Assembly (NCBI RefSeq): GCF_033115175.1
Contig: NC_084831.1
Coordinates: 13,054,540-13,118,539 of the forward strand
DNA length: 64,000 nucleotides
Reading direction: 5' to 3'
DNA from: Lepus europaeus
Lineage: Eukaryota > Chordata > Mammalia > Lagomorpha > Leporidae
Both the position numbers and the translations under genes were made by a program. The notes beneath the pieces were generated by a model that was not told the origin of the DNA, searched no databases, and was given only the letters and a program-made list of their open reading frames with translations. Position 1 is the first letter of the stretch. Each line of letters opens with the position of its first letter. Shown piece after piece: positions 32,301 to 45,700 of this stretch.

Positions 32301-35300
32301 GAGTACTGGCAATCAGCCCTGCTCGGGCCTGCTGCACGGCTTGCACAGTGGGAATGTCTGTGAAGCCAGGTGTTTCTTCCGACAGCCCCTGCGGCTTAGC
32401 AGGTGATGTAATGTGCTGATGGAGACCTGCCTTGTGTTTTTAACAATGAGGCCTGCAGTCTCACAAGGAAAGGGGAGGGAAGGAGAAAATAACACTGTTG
32501 AAGAGGGAGGATCAGAAAGAACAAGAGACAGGCTGTCCTGCTGTCTGAACTGCGTGCCGGCCACACAGGCGGGCAGTCCACAGCTTTGCCATAGGTGCCA
32601 GGCCCTGCCCAACAGGCCTGCAGCAAATGGGGCTTACAAGCACAAACCCATTTAAATGAAATCAACGTGCTAAGGCATAGTAAACCTCTTAGTCTACTTT
32701 TAAATTCTTGGGTGGAACAAAAGGATATTCCCTACCCCCTCTAAGTGCTTCTTTAAAATCACACTTTCAGATATCAACCTAATGTGCACTGGACAAAAAG
32801 ACCATCTGCTGCCGCTGGCTGCCTCCTCGGCTGACCTTCCCAGATAAACCTTCACCACCCCCTTCCCCCTTGCACTTGCCCGAAGCATTACGCACTGGAG
32901 AGGAAGCAGGGACCACAAATCCAGCTCTGCACTGAGGAGACGGGCCCTCAGTTCTGCTGCCCCTCCCTGACAACAACCCTCCCCTGTAACAACTCCTATG
33001 TCCTGGACTAAAGATCACAGTGCAGCCCAACCCTTGGCCTCTCTCAGCTCACAAGAAGAATCTTCTAAGTAGCAGCAGTGGCTGCATCAAACCAGAGACT
33101 TCGATGGCCGGGCTGCCCTCAGGACTGAAGGTCAGTTAAGGGATGCAGCTCCTGGCTGCCCACACTGGGAGATGGGACAGTACTGGAAAGGAAGTCACCC
33201 TTGCTGCTATGTTCTACGTGACTTCAAAAGACAGATGAACCTCCCCACCTCAACAAAGGCTCCCTGGAACTGGTCAGGGAGGAGACAGGAAGCTGGGGCA
33301 GAGGGGTGTGGGCTGCGAGGTGGGTGAGCCAAGAGTCGCCTGCAGGTGATGGGATACTGACGTGTTCAGGACATAAAGCACAGTGTGAATGATGTATGGG
33401 ATCAGGTGGATGTTGCTCTCCCGGCCACCCCCGCCGGTGTCCGCACTGAATGACTGCTCCATGGCGAAGCGCAGGAACAGCAGCTTGATGTCGTGGATGT
33501 TGAGCTGGTACGTGGGCTCCCGCTGGCCCGTGCATTCCTGGAGGTAAGTATTGTGCCTGCAGAAAGCAGAACGTATGCTGGAAGTGAGATTCCAGGTGAA
33601 AGCCCAGACTGGAAAACAGAGCCCCACCTGGGTGCCCCTAGCCTGATGGCCTCAAAGGTGAATAAATGGACAAGAGCAAGGGGACGCCCACGACGGGGCT
33701 GGGCCTGCAGGACACGGTCATTTCTGCCCATTCCTTGGCAGACTTCACAGGACACAGGGAGGCTATCTATGAAAGCACATTATGGAGGAAAAACAGCAGA
33801 AGTTATCTGGTCTGACAAGGTCATCTCTCCATAAAAACAAGCTCTTCAACCTCCGAATCAAAGGCTTTCAGTACTCACTCCCATTCATCTGGGCCCTGCT
33901 TATGTAACTGGGTGACCCTGAGTAAGTCACCTCAATCTCTTTCATCTGCAGAATGGGTACAACAACAACACAGAGTAAGCACTCCAATCCATCGCTCATT
34001 TTTACTGTCCCTGCTGCCAGGGGCCCATGTCACGGTGAGGACCTCTTCATCCCTGAGCTTTACAACAGGGCATCAATGCGACACGAGGCCCCTGGGGAGG
34101 CTTTAGCTATTCTTGTCTGGAATTTACAACCACAGAGGCTTCACAGGAGCCCAATATCGCCCCCAACACTGAGCCACTTTCATTACTTAAACATCAGAGC
34201 CACCTACCCACTGTACAAAAGAACTGGGAAATCCTGGCTTCAAGGACCAAGTCAGAGGTTGGAGGCCCCAGGTCTTAGGTTGCAAGATCAACAGAGGAGG
34301 GGAGAGCGTGAATCACTAGATATTTTACCCCATGCCTCAAACGCTGAGGGTGTTGGCTGCTGGCACCCTGTGGGTGGGCCACAGTAGCCACCCCTACAGT
34401 AAGCCCTCCTCCCCCATCCGCAGCTGCTCTGGACAGCACCCCAGTCAACAAGCCAGGAGAGACATGGGTTCCCGTGGAGGAGACAGGAAATGGTGCCATT
34501 GGTGGCTGGGCTCATAGCTACCTCCTGGGAATCTCCTCCTTTCTACCAGAAAAATGTGCAATACTCACCTTGCCAAGCAAGTGGCAAAAGCTGATTCAGG
34601 GACATGGGGACCCCAGACAGGAAGGAGCCCATTGCACTTGGTGTTGGCATTCTGAAGGGCAGCACTTTCCCACTCTTCCCGGCCTCGAGCCAACCTGGAC
34701 AGGTAGGAGAGCAGGGACAAGTGACTGCTGGAATTGACTGAGTGAGTGGGACAGGAGAGGAACCACCCGCGCTCCTGCCCCTGTGGGAACAACTGCCTGC
34801 AACCTCGACAGCACATGCCAGCTTCCCTGATTCAGGCAAGACTGCTCTCACCTCCGGCTGCGGAGGGAAGCTCGGGAACCTACATGGTTTAAGGGCGAGC
34901 ACCCTCAAGGTTGGCAGTGCCACTGCCTCCAGGTCCAGGCCCACTCGCGCCTGCTGCAGAAGCCTGCTCTCCAAGAGCCGGGCCTACCTGACAGCAGCAA
35001 GGTGGCAATCGTAGTGCACGATGTTGAAGTGGGACACGGTGCTGTAGCCCTGCTGTTTCCGAGGCTTGTTCTCCATCTCCTCCAAGGCTACCCGCTTCGT
35101 GAAGGTATAAATGCCCAGCACCTTGGTAGGCTGCAAAGACGACAACGTAAGGAGGCGAGGTGAGGACAACGTCCCAGGGAGGCTTCGGAAGGCAAAGCAG
35201 AGCAGGGGAACTGAGTGTCTGTCTCCCTTCTGAGGCAGCGCCTTGGCACTATGGCTGCTGAGGACGTGTGGGTGCTGGAGAGTGGGTGAGGTCAGCCCCT

Positions 35301-38300
35301 CAGCCACGGGGTAAGCACTTGGCCAGGCACGGCCTCAAGAAGAGAGGAAGGGGGTGCTGTGCAAACAAGCAGAAATGCAAGCCTAAGCTAAGCTGCCTCA
35401 CCTGTCTGAAAATGACAAAAAGGGCTGACCGACAAGTCACTTGCTCTCCAAACGCTGCCAGGCGGAGCAGGGGAGCCTGTGCTACCACAGGACCAAGCAG
35501 GTTTGCACGGTGCCTGGGTGCCGAGTACTGAATGCGTGCTGGAGAGGAAAGGGCCGTTCTGCAGCCTGCAGGAGAGCAAGGAGGCCCCCCATCCTTTCAG
35601 GGATGATCTGTTCGAATGAGCGAGGGGCAGGGTCTGGTCTTCTCCCCAGGTGCCCTGAATGGAAGCAGCATGGTATGTTTCTAAAAGCTCAGCTTTGGAG
35701 TCCAAGGAGCCTAGGCTGGAATTCTGGCTCTGACTCTGTTTTCTTAACCAGAAGCTCGGGCATTTTACATGGGTTTAAAGATAAAATTATCTAGTTTATA
35801 TCAAGCTCTGGGCCTGAGGCCTTGTCTACAAAGAGAATCTAAAGGGGGCTATTTGTGAGCGAGAAGCAGGAGGAAGACCAATGTTCCCATCAGTGGTCCT
35901 CCAGTCAGCTCCCAAGATACCAGCCTTGACCCTGGCCTATCAAGCACAAGCTGCTCTGCAGGAGAGAGAGGCCACCTGGAAAAGGGGCAAGGCTGTGTGT
36001 CCTCAGGCCCAGGCAGAGCCCAGCAGCTGTACCTGGAACTTGTAGCCCTCCCTGCAGATGCAGCACGTGAGGCCCGGCTCCTCGATCAGCTCTTCCATCT
36101 GCTTCAGGAGTGCCGTCTTGGTCACGACCTGGCCCTTCTCGTTCGTCTGCAGAGGGACCCAGGAGCTGGGTCAGAAGAGCATTTCCACACGCCCTCCTAC
36201 CCTAGCCAGGAGACGCATGGAGCAGTGTGCCCTTCCACACAGACTGCAAGGACCGCTGCAGCACGAGGAGAGCCCAGACTCCTCTGTTCTCTCCTTCCGA
36301 CAGGAGCCGCTGAAGCACAGGAAACCACCCAGTGGGAACCCTGGAAGGCTGCCATTTGCAAAAAAAAAAAAAGCCCCTTTTTGCGCCAGCAGCACCGAGT
36401 CTCAGCTGCCAAGGGCCATTCCAAGATCCATTTCCCACGTGTTAAGCTGCTGACAACTCCACTGGCTGCGAGAATGCTCTCCTGGGATTGCTGCTTCCTC
36501 CCAGGTGGGACCCTGAAAAGGGCAGAGTCCTTGTGTCCAACAGACCCAGGTCCAAAATCCTTTCAACTGCGTTTTAGTTACAGGCTCAGGTCTACTGAAT
36601 TCACCTCTCCATCTCAGTTTCCTCTGGAAAATGGCTATAATGTCAACTTCACAGAACCATTGAAACAAACGCTTAAAGGAAGAACCTGAAGCACACAGCA
36701 AATCCTCAATGAACTGTGGCTGTGACGCCCATTTTCACTATTACTGTGAACGGGCTCCGCTCACTTTACTCGTCTCCTCTGGAGGCAGAACAACAACGGC
36801 CACACCTCTGTGGGTGCCCAGCACACCCAGTTCCCGCCTCCTCACCTTCCCCATCCTCGGCCCCAGTTCTGTCCTGAAGCACAGATGGCCATGCCACAGC
36901 CACCTCCTCATTAACTAGGAGGGCAAGCAAGTAGGGACTGAGGTGGGGCCCTACCGTCATGCCCAGAGTGCCCAGAGCCTTCTGCCGCATTGCCATGGCC
37001 ATGCGCTTCTTCTCAGCCCGGGTCTCTCTGCGGGCCGCGTCGATCTTCTTGTTTACATCAGGGTGTTCCCGCAGTGCCTCTAACAGGTTCTCTGCCAGGG
37101 TCCCAATGCCCTCGTCACTGGACACCTGCTCCAGTTTATGCAGGTTTGTGATGGAGTCAGTTCCAATCAGAACCTGCGAGAAGACCAGAGAGGTATATAT
37201 GCCTCCAATTACAGACAACCCTACCAACAGGTGCAGTAAGAGCCTTTGATTCTGAACAGTCATCTCATATGGACACCAGTTCGTGTCTCGGCTGCTCCAC
37301 TTCTGATTCAGGTCCCTGCTAATGGCCTGAGAAAAGCAGTGGGAGATGGCCCAAGTGCTTAGTCCTCTGCCACCCAAATGGGAGACCCGGATGTGGCTCT
37401 TGGCTCCTAGCTTTAGCCTGGCTTAGCCCCAGCCATTATGGCCACTTGGGAAGTGAACCAGCAGACAGAACACTTCTAACTCATTTAAATAAAATAAATC
37501 TTTAAAAAAGAGCTCCTCTTCCCTTTGACCCCCTTCCACACTCTACCTCTCACACTGTTGTTCCATTCTGGCTCCCTCTAGACTAAATGCATGTCCAAAG
37601 AAAAATGAATGGTCAGGGTGTGAATAGCAAGTATCTAACTAGATAAAACCTTCTAAAGTAAATAATCCACTTTACTAAGAATAAGCCTGGAAATCAGCTG
37701 ACTTGTACTTTAAGCTCATCATGTCTCTGGCCAAGTTATAACTCTGCTGCTTAATTTACTCCCATGCAAAATAGGATATGGAAACATAGGAAAAATATTT
37801 ACCCAAAGATGTACTAATTATGACTATATCCATTGAGTCTAATAGTCTAATAGTTTAGACTATTAGAGACTTGTGCCAGATACATGAAATCCAGTCACTA
37901 AACTTCTGGATAGATTATCAGAACAGACTATTAAATGAGAAGGGGACCAATATTCAATGAAGGAACTATAAACAGGAAAAGTATCCAACCCCAAGGATTC
38001 CGGATACTCAAAGTTAAACCATCCTATTAGAAAATGGGTGAGGGACTGGCGCTGTGGCATAGTGGGTAAATCTACCGCCTGTAGTACTGGCATCCCACAT
38101 AGGCGCTAGTTTGAGTCTCCACTGCTCCACTTCTGATCCAGCTCTCTGCCAAGGCCTGGGGAAGCAGTAGAAGATGGACCATGTCCCTGGCCTCCCGCAC
38201 TGCACCTATGTGGAAGACCTGGAAGAAGCTCCTGGTTCTTGCCTTCGGATTGGCACAGCTCTGGCTGTTGTGGCCATCTGGGGAGTGAACCAGTAAATGG

Positions 38301-39658
38301 AAGATCTCTCCCTCTCTCTCTCTCTCTCTCTGCCTTTCTGTAACTCTGCCTTTCAAATAAATAATACATCTTCAAAAAAAAAAAAAAGAGAGAAGAGAAG
38401 AGAAGAGGGGTGAGATTTGAACACTGAAGACATTAAGCACAGAATGACATTCAACATCATTAACCAACATGAGAAACACAAGCTAACCCCAATATGAGAC
38501 ATCACTGCACGTCTACCAGAATGGTATAAATTAAAAAGAGCCACTTTAGCACTGTGGCATAGCAGGTTAGGCCACCACCTGCAGAGCACACATCCCATAT
38601 GTGCACCAGTTTGAGTCCTGGCTGCTCCACTTCTGATCCAGCTCCCTGCTAATGCACCTGGGAAATCAGTGGAAGACAGTCCATGTCCTTGGGCCTCCGC
38701 ACCCACATGGGAGACTCAGAAGCTCCTGGCTCCCAGCTTCAGCCTGGCCCAGCTCAGGCCATTGCAACCATTTGGAAAGAGTAAATCAGCAGATGGAAGA
38801 CCTCATTCTATGCAACGCCCGCACCCCGCCCCCCAATTCTGCCTTTCAAATAAATAAAAAGATCTTAAGAAAAAAGAAAAAGAGCCATCAACTACTGGCA
38901 AAGATGTAGAAAAACTAGATCCCTCACCTAATGACTGTGAACAACTATAAATGATACAACCACTCTAGAAGTCAGTTGAGTACATTTCACAACACTGATG
39001 CAAACTGCACTGGCCATTTATCCCAGAAAAATGAAGACTGATATTTATGCAAAACCTCATCAATGTTCATAATGACTTTATAAGAACAGCCCCAAGCTGG
39101 AAACAATCCCAATATCCTATAATCAATGAATAGCTAAACAACTGTGATAACCCATACTCTGCAGGAAAAAGGAATAAGGAATCGATGCATGTGCTGACCG
39201 AGATGAATGTCCAGAAAACTACAGAGTGAAAAAAGCAGCTCTGTATGTAACATTCTTGAAATGACAAAAGAGAGAAGTGGAGAACATGTCAGTGGCTGTC
39301 ATGTTTTCATCACCGGTACACAGGGTGAGGTGGATGTGGCTATGAAAGGACAACAGGAAGTACTTGTGATGAAACTGTCCTGTATCTCGACTGGATCAAA
39401 ATCAACATTCTGGCCATGATGTGCGCTGTTTTGCAAGATACTGGGTAAATCATCCACACATTTTCTCTGTGTGTGTGTGTGTATATATAATATATATATA
39501 TACATATATATATTATATAATATATATTATATACACACAGTATATAAATTTATATTTATATGTTATTTATATTATTTATATTTATATTATATATATTATT
39601 TATATAATATATATATTATTTTTTCATCTACTTGATAGGGAGTGTATGTGTGTATATG

Positions 39659-39711
<53 letters not shown>

Positions 39712-42700
39712 ATTTTTTCATCTACTTGATAGGGAGAAAGAAAAAGAGAAAGGGGGGGGCACGGATTGTATCTTCCATCCACTGGTTCACTCCCCAAATG
39801 CCCACAACAGTTGGGTCTGGGCCAGGCTGAAGCTGGGAGCTGGGAACTCACCCGGTACCCCACACGGGTAGCAGTGGCCCGAGCACTGGAGCCATCCTTC
39901 GCTGTATCCCAGGATGCAGAAGCAGAAGTCGAGTAAGCAGAAGCTGAACTGCACTCAGACATGGGATGCAGGCATCCCCAGCAGTGGCTCAGGCAGCCGC
40001 ACCACACAGCCTGCCCTCTGAATTACTTCCCAGCCACGATTTCTCTAACTGTGAACCCACAATTAACTCAAAACCTGTGACTGAAAGAAAAAAACGAACC
40101 TGGCCCTCGCCCCTGTTGCAGGGCCAGTTTGTGTGGACTAACAGACATCAGTTCACTGCAGTGGGAAAGAGACGAGGAAATGCGCTGCAGAGTGACACAG
40201 GCAGACCTCCCCCAGAACGAAGCTCTCAGCTGCCTCAGGCCGAGCAGAACGCGGGAGAGAGGGTAGTCAGAGGGCTCAGGGACTCTGGCCAGAACCCAGT
40301 CTGGTCACCACCCTTATAGTTCAACTGCCACACAGCGGACCCAGGAGACAGTGAAGCCCCACCTTAGAGTGATCTGAATGAGAAATTCAGAAATACAACT
40401 TCCTCCCTGCACAGAGGTGAACTAGCTGACCCCCGAGGCCCTTCAACTCCAGTCTCATTCCTAGGGCAAGTCATGTCCCTAGTGAATCAGGCGGCTGTAT
40501 TTGTTCAGTCAGAGGCAGACAGAAGAGAGGTGCGCAGGGCTCTCACCCTGCTCGTCCTGTCTGCAGAGTGAGGTACACGTGCACATCAGCTACTCACCTG
40601 GGTGGCAGGGTGCTGGATGGCCAGCCCCCGGAGAAGCCTCAGGATAAACGGCAGAGCTGGGCGAGACAAAAACTTTTTCCAGATGTCAGCATCCAAACTG
40701 CAGAGCAGAGGAAGGCCCGTTAGCAGGTCCAGGAAGCAAAGACTACCTAGAAACCAGCTGTTAGTTCTGGCTTCCCTGAAGTTGCAGTGCTTGTTCAAAC
40801 ACAACACTCCTAGAGTGTCATAAAGAATCACAAAGACCACCCAGCTCCGCTGTGAAGTCCCCACGAGGTGAGTAACTGAAGAGAAACCAAAACATGAGCT
40901 CTTTCCCCACAGCCCCTAAGGACTCTGCAGTGGCTGAGTGGTCACTCTGAGAGCTTCAGAGCAAGCATGAGGCCTCAAGGAGGGGAAGGAAGCAGGCATG
41001 AAGCGTGCATACACCAAGATGCTGTGGGGAAGCAAAGGGGAGGGGAGCAGCCCTTCAGAGGCAGGGATTCCTACTTCTTGGCACTGGGGATGTGCTTTTT
41101 CATGTAGTCAAGGGCATTCTGGGTGATTCCCTTCTGCAGGATCAGATCCTTCAGCTGATGCCCGTTGCTGTTGTTCTTGATGCCGGCTGCTATCTTACAG
41201 AAGCAGTCCAGGAAGACTTTGTCATCGCCGCTGTGGTCTTCATCGTACCTAGGCAGGAAGAGCAAGTCTGAGGGTGCGACAGGCAGAACACAGCCCATCA
41301 GGTCACTCTCTTGGTGAACAACCTTCAACCAGCTACAGACCTAGTCAAAACCCCTTCACACAACATTAAGACCCTTGGACCTGGCTCCTAGCATCCCCAC
41401 CCCACCCCCACTCAACAAGTGTCTCTTGCATTTTCACACCCTCTCCAATTTGTCAGACCCCTTCCCATTTCACCAACAGCAACACCTCTTTCTGGCCAGT
41501 TGCTACTTGAACACAACGTACTTTAACTATTGACTCCCCAACTAGACTGAGCCCCTTAAAAGCCAGATGTGGCACACAACAATCTATGAGAAATTCAGGT
41601 GATTCGTCCTTAGTCCCAGAGGGCTAGCTGAGGACTTTTGTGTAGACTCCTACCTAGCTGTAGGAACCCCAGCTACATACTTATCAAAGTTGCAGTATGG
41701 TTTGAATCGCTCCACCAGGATCTGCATTTTCTCCACCTCTCCAAAGGAAAGGTATGGGATAATGCGGAGCAGGCCCTGGAGCACACTGGGGTTGGAGCGC
41801 ACAAAGGTACTGTTGATCTGGTCCAAGAGCATCACAAGTTGATCCTTGTCACCCGTCAGGAGGAGGTTTCCCTGCAACAAAGAGAGGGGAAGGCCCTTAG
41901 TGAGGTCAGGACTGTGGTTGCAGCCAACAGCTGACCACAAAGGTCAACCCATCCATCTAGAGCCACCAGAAGTGGCCCAAGGAGAACTGTGTCCCAGTAC
42001 CTCCTAGGGAATAAGAAACAGGATTCAGTGTTACTCAAGTTAGGGTCTAAGTTTCTGGGTGGTTCTGTTTACAGTCTCATTCATTCAACCATTCAATCTC
42101 CTCTTTGCCTAAGAGAGGCTCCTGGACACTCAGCGCTCACAGCTCTACCCAAGTCAGCACAAGTGGGAGCTGCAGCCAGGGATTCAATGGTACGAGCAGA
42201 CCCAGTCACCCTTGGTGGAACTCGGCAAGACGCGAGCAGGTCTTCTGCTGGCAACGAGACAGTGCAGGCTTCCACGACTGCAGATGCAGGGAGAGGACCC
42301 CACTCACCTTGTCTTCACTCAGGGGCTCAGCGTTGGACTCATCCAAAATGATCTCCATGATGCTAAGCACCTGCTCAGCCACAGCTGCTCCCCCACTGTC
42401 CTTGCTTTCTTGCTCAGCTACCAGGGCCTGTAGGAGAGGGAGAGCCAGTCACTCTCAGAACCAAACTCAGCTACAGGGGGCGACACTGGCACCGTGGCAC
42501 AGATTAAGCTGCCATGTCACAGTACTAATTTAAGTCCGGGCTACTCTGCCTCCAATCTAGCTTTCTGCTAATGCATCCTGGGAGGCAAAGTGGATGGCAC
42601 CACATGAGAATACGGAACAGAATTCCAGGCTGCTGGCTTCAGCCTGGTCCAACCCTTCCCACTGTGGGCGTTTGGAGGGTAAGCCAATAGACAGAAGGTC

Positions 42701-45700
42701 TTTCTTTCTCTCTGTGTCATTAAAACAAACAAAACAACCCTACGTCCACTCATCTGCTCAAGGATGCCCTTCATGGTCTTAATTCCCAGAGACTTAGTGT
42801 GCACCGTAGAATCTGGACCGCTGCAGGCAGTGCCTTCTCTCATCTCTCACCTGAACTCAGCAGAGGGACAGGGGACCTTCTGGATGCCATGGCAACTGCA
42901 CAAGTGTGAGCCAGCAGGAGGAGAAGCGTCAGCTCAGTGACCCAAGCCTGGCCTCCTCACAGCCAGACAGCAGAAGGGCTTGAGATGAAGCTCTGAGGCC
43001 ACTTTATCTGAGCCCAGAACTGAGATGTCTTCCCCCACCAGGACATGTAAGGCTCCCTTCCTCATCACCCACAGCCCACACTCTTTACCAGGTTTAGAGT
43101 CCCCAGCATGACGTTCAAAGTGTTCATTTCCAGTTTGACCAGCTGCTGACGGTTGACTTTAACCTTCACACAATAACTGAACAATTTTAGCAGCACCTGA
43201 CAAGAGAAGACAGTCAAAACCCATGAGGCTATCTGCAGGTATAGGTGCAGGGACGAGCAGGAAAGAAATGCCAAGAGGGGCTGGGCACAATCACCACATG
43301 CACTTTCTGAAATGAGGAGCACAGGGAGGAGTGGTGACCCTCCAGGGGCCACGGCTGGGCTCTCATATAAGCTTGGGAATAGCAGTGTTTTCCAGGGATG
43401 GTGCCTGCAGGCTGGGTACATCTTCCTTCCTCTCTACAGCAAGGACCCAGTTCCTAATGGGACAGGTGCTGTTCTGTTGCCTTGGGGAAATCCCAGCACC
43501 AACGGCAGGCAGAATGATCCCAAAGCTCATGGCTTCCATGAGCTCAGAACTGCGTCAGTCATTTAAACCACAGGCACAATGATACATGTTTTCATGCACC
43601 CCGAGTGGTGAAAAGGTACCTATGGACGCCTCTAATCGTTATTAATGAGACAATTGTATAAACCCCCAAACACAATCCTATGATGTGGGAAATGAGCTAC
43701 ATTACAAAATTCCATTTAAAAAGCAGTAATAAAATAGTAACGATGACTGACACAAGTGCAGTTATCTGGGTAAAGACAATCAGACACGGCCCCAGGGATG
43801 ACTGAAGAGCTATCAGAGAAAGCTCCATCACAATGGTTGTAGGAGTGGGAGGATGAGGGAACTGCCAGGTCCTTCACTGGCCTGCCCGGGCCCACAGCAC
43901 CATGCTGCCCTCTAGGGTGAAGTGGCACGATGGCTTCTGTCAATGCTGGAAGGCTGGCCCCCACCTTGCTGACCCCAACTCACTGTTAGAAGGTGACGCC
44001 CCTGCTTGAAATCTCTGATCCCTGCCAGTCTGGTAAGCATGCAATCCAAGCCCCCACATTGGGCCATCACCCCAGCCATCTTATACACTTCTTCTTCATC
44101 TTCTTCTTCATCTGCAGAGAAGGAAGCCAAGCAGAAAGAGAGGCAGGTGAACGTGGAAACCAGACAGATGGCCCCCTTCCAGGATGGCAGCCAAGAGCCT
44201 TTTTCTAATCTCCAATAAAGACTCAGCTCATAAAAGGGTCAGAATTGGATAGTAAACTACAGCATCTCCCTCTTGTGAGCTTAAGGTTTCAATTAAAATT
44301 ACTTACTCAAATGTGAAAATATGTACTACTACCATCAATGGCAGAAAAAACTATCTAAAAATAAATCTGAACAAGTCTGTTGCTTACTGCATTTTTCCCC
44401 TATAAAAGCCAAGTTTTTCTCAACTCCTACAGGTATCTGAATTAGGCCACAGATGCTGATGGCTTTCCCTTCCACAATTCTGATGCAGAGGTACTGCAGA
44501 GTATTTGCTAAGAATACTCAAGTCCTGGGATGTGACCCACTCAGGAGTCCAAAATCTCAAATCCACCTAGCCACACTGTCTAGGGGAAGGACCACTATTA
44601 CCTGTGGTGGAGTCCAGCGACTCGATGAATTCCTCGGTTGCATCACCCAGCAGCCCCCGCATCCGATAAACAATCCTCATGGGCTCCCCCTGAACACAGA
44701 AACTTACTTGTCAACAGGACCAGAAAATGCAAAGCACTCGACACCTACTCTTGCTTAATGCTTCAGCAATGTGGGAGAACCGCTTAACCACAAAATCTCT
44801 CAGAATCCAAACACACTGAAGCCTACTGAGGTGCAAGGAAGTTATTTTATTCAGTGTCTACTTCAGGCTAGACATTGTATGAAATACTTCACAAACATGA
44901 TCTCATTCAATCTCATCAAAACACCATGTAATAACTACGATGACTATTTATTGTTCTACTCCGTGCTAGGTCCTATGCTAATTAAGCATTTTATAACTCC
45001 CTTTTAAGTAAGGTCAAACAGCTTGTTCAAAACTACCCACCTTAAACCCAGGTCTAAACCCAAACCTGCGTTCTCCCTGGAGTAGATATTCCGTAATCAA
45101 CAGAGCCCACTACCCAAAGAATCAGGACAAGTGAATTCCTTTATATCAAAGAGCTTTGATTCAAAACTCAAAAATCAAAAGCAAGAAAAGAAATCAATCT
45201 TTGCATATGGTGAATCTCAGGTCTTCATATGGCCATAAAAAAGGAGGCAGTTCATCCATATTTTTTCAATTTAAAATCCATAGCCTGATAGAAATAAATA
45301 GAAACAAAGCTTCCTCAAATCAGATCATAGCACTTCTACTAAACTAAATCAGGAGAGTTCACTGTATGCCAGACACTGAGCACAGCACTATCACAAGTGA
45401 TGCTCACTCTGGAGATGAGAAACAGGCTCAGTCACACTACAAGACACTCAGTGGGAGGCAGTTACCACCCTAACTCAAGTTCATACTCAGCTTCAGAAGT
45501 GGGACCTGCAGAGAAAGGCCAGTTCCACAAGGGTTTTCAGCCCTGGAAGCCCAATGGGAACTCCTTAGACAGAACAACCACCAACAATAGACAGAAAACA
45601 AAACAGGCTGTGGCGAGTAGCTAAAGAGACAGGCTGGGGGCTGGCATTCTGGCACAGCAAGAGAAGCTGCTGCCTATGATGCTGGCAACCCACATGAGCA

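Noticed and set aside
33356-33362. Alternative donor GTATCC after AACACGTCA in window exon 26
   Set aside because: It throws exon 27 out of frame. GTCAGT keeps it.
41675-41681. Alternative donor GTAGCT after GATAAGTAT in window exon 19
   Set aside because: It would need an acceptor directly before GATGAAGAC, where no AG exists. The GTATGT donor with the CTAG acceptor restores the expected Lys-Tyr-Asp-Glu.
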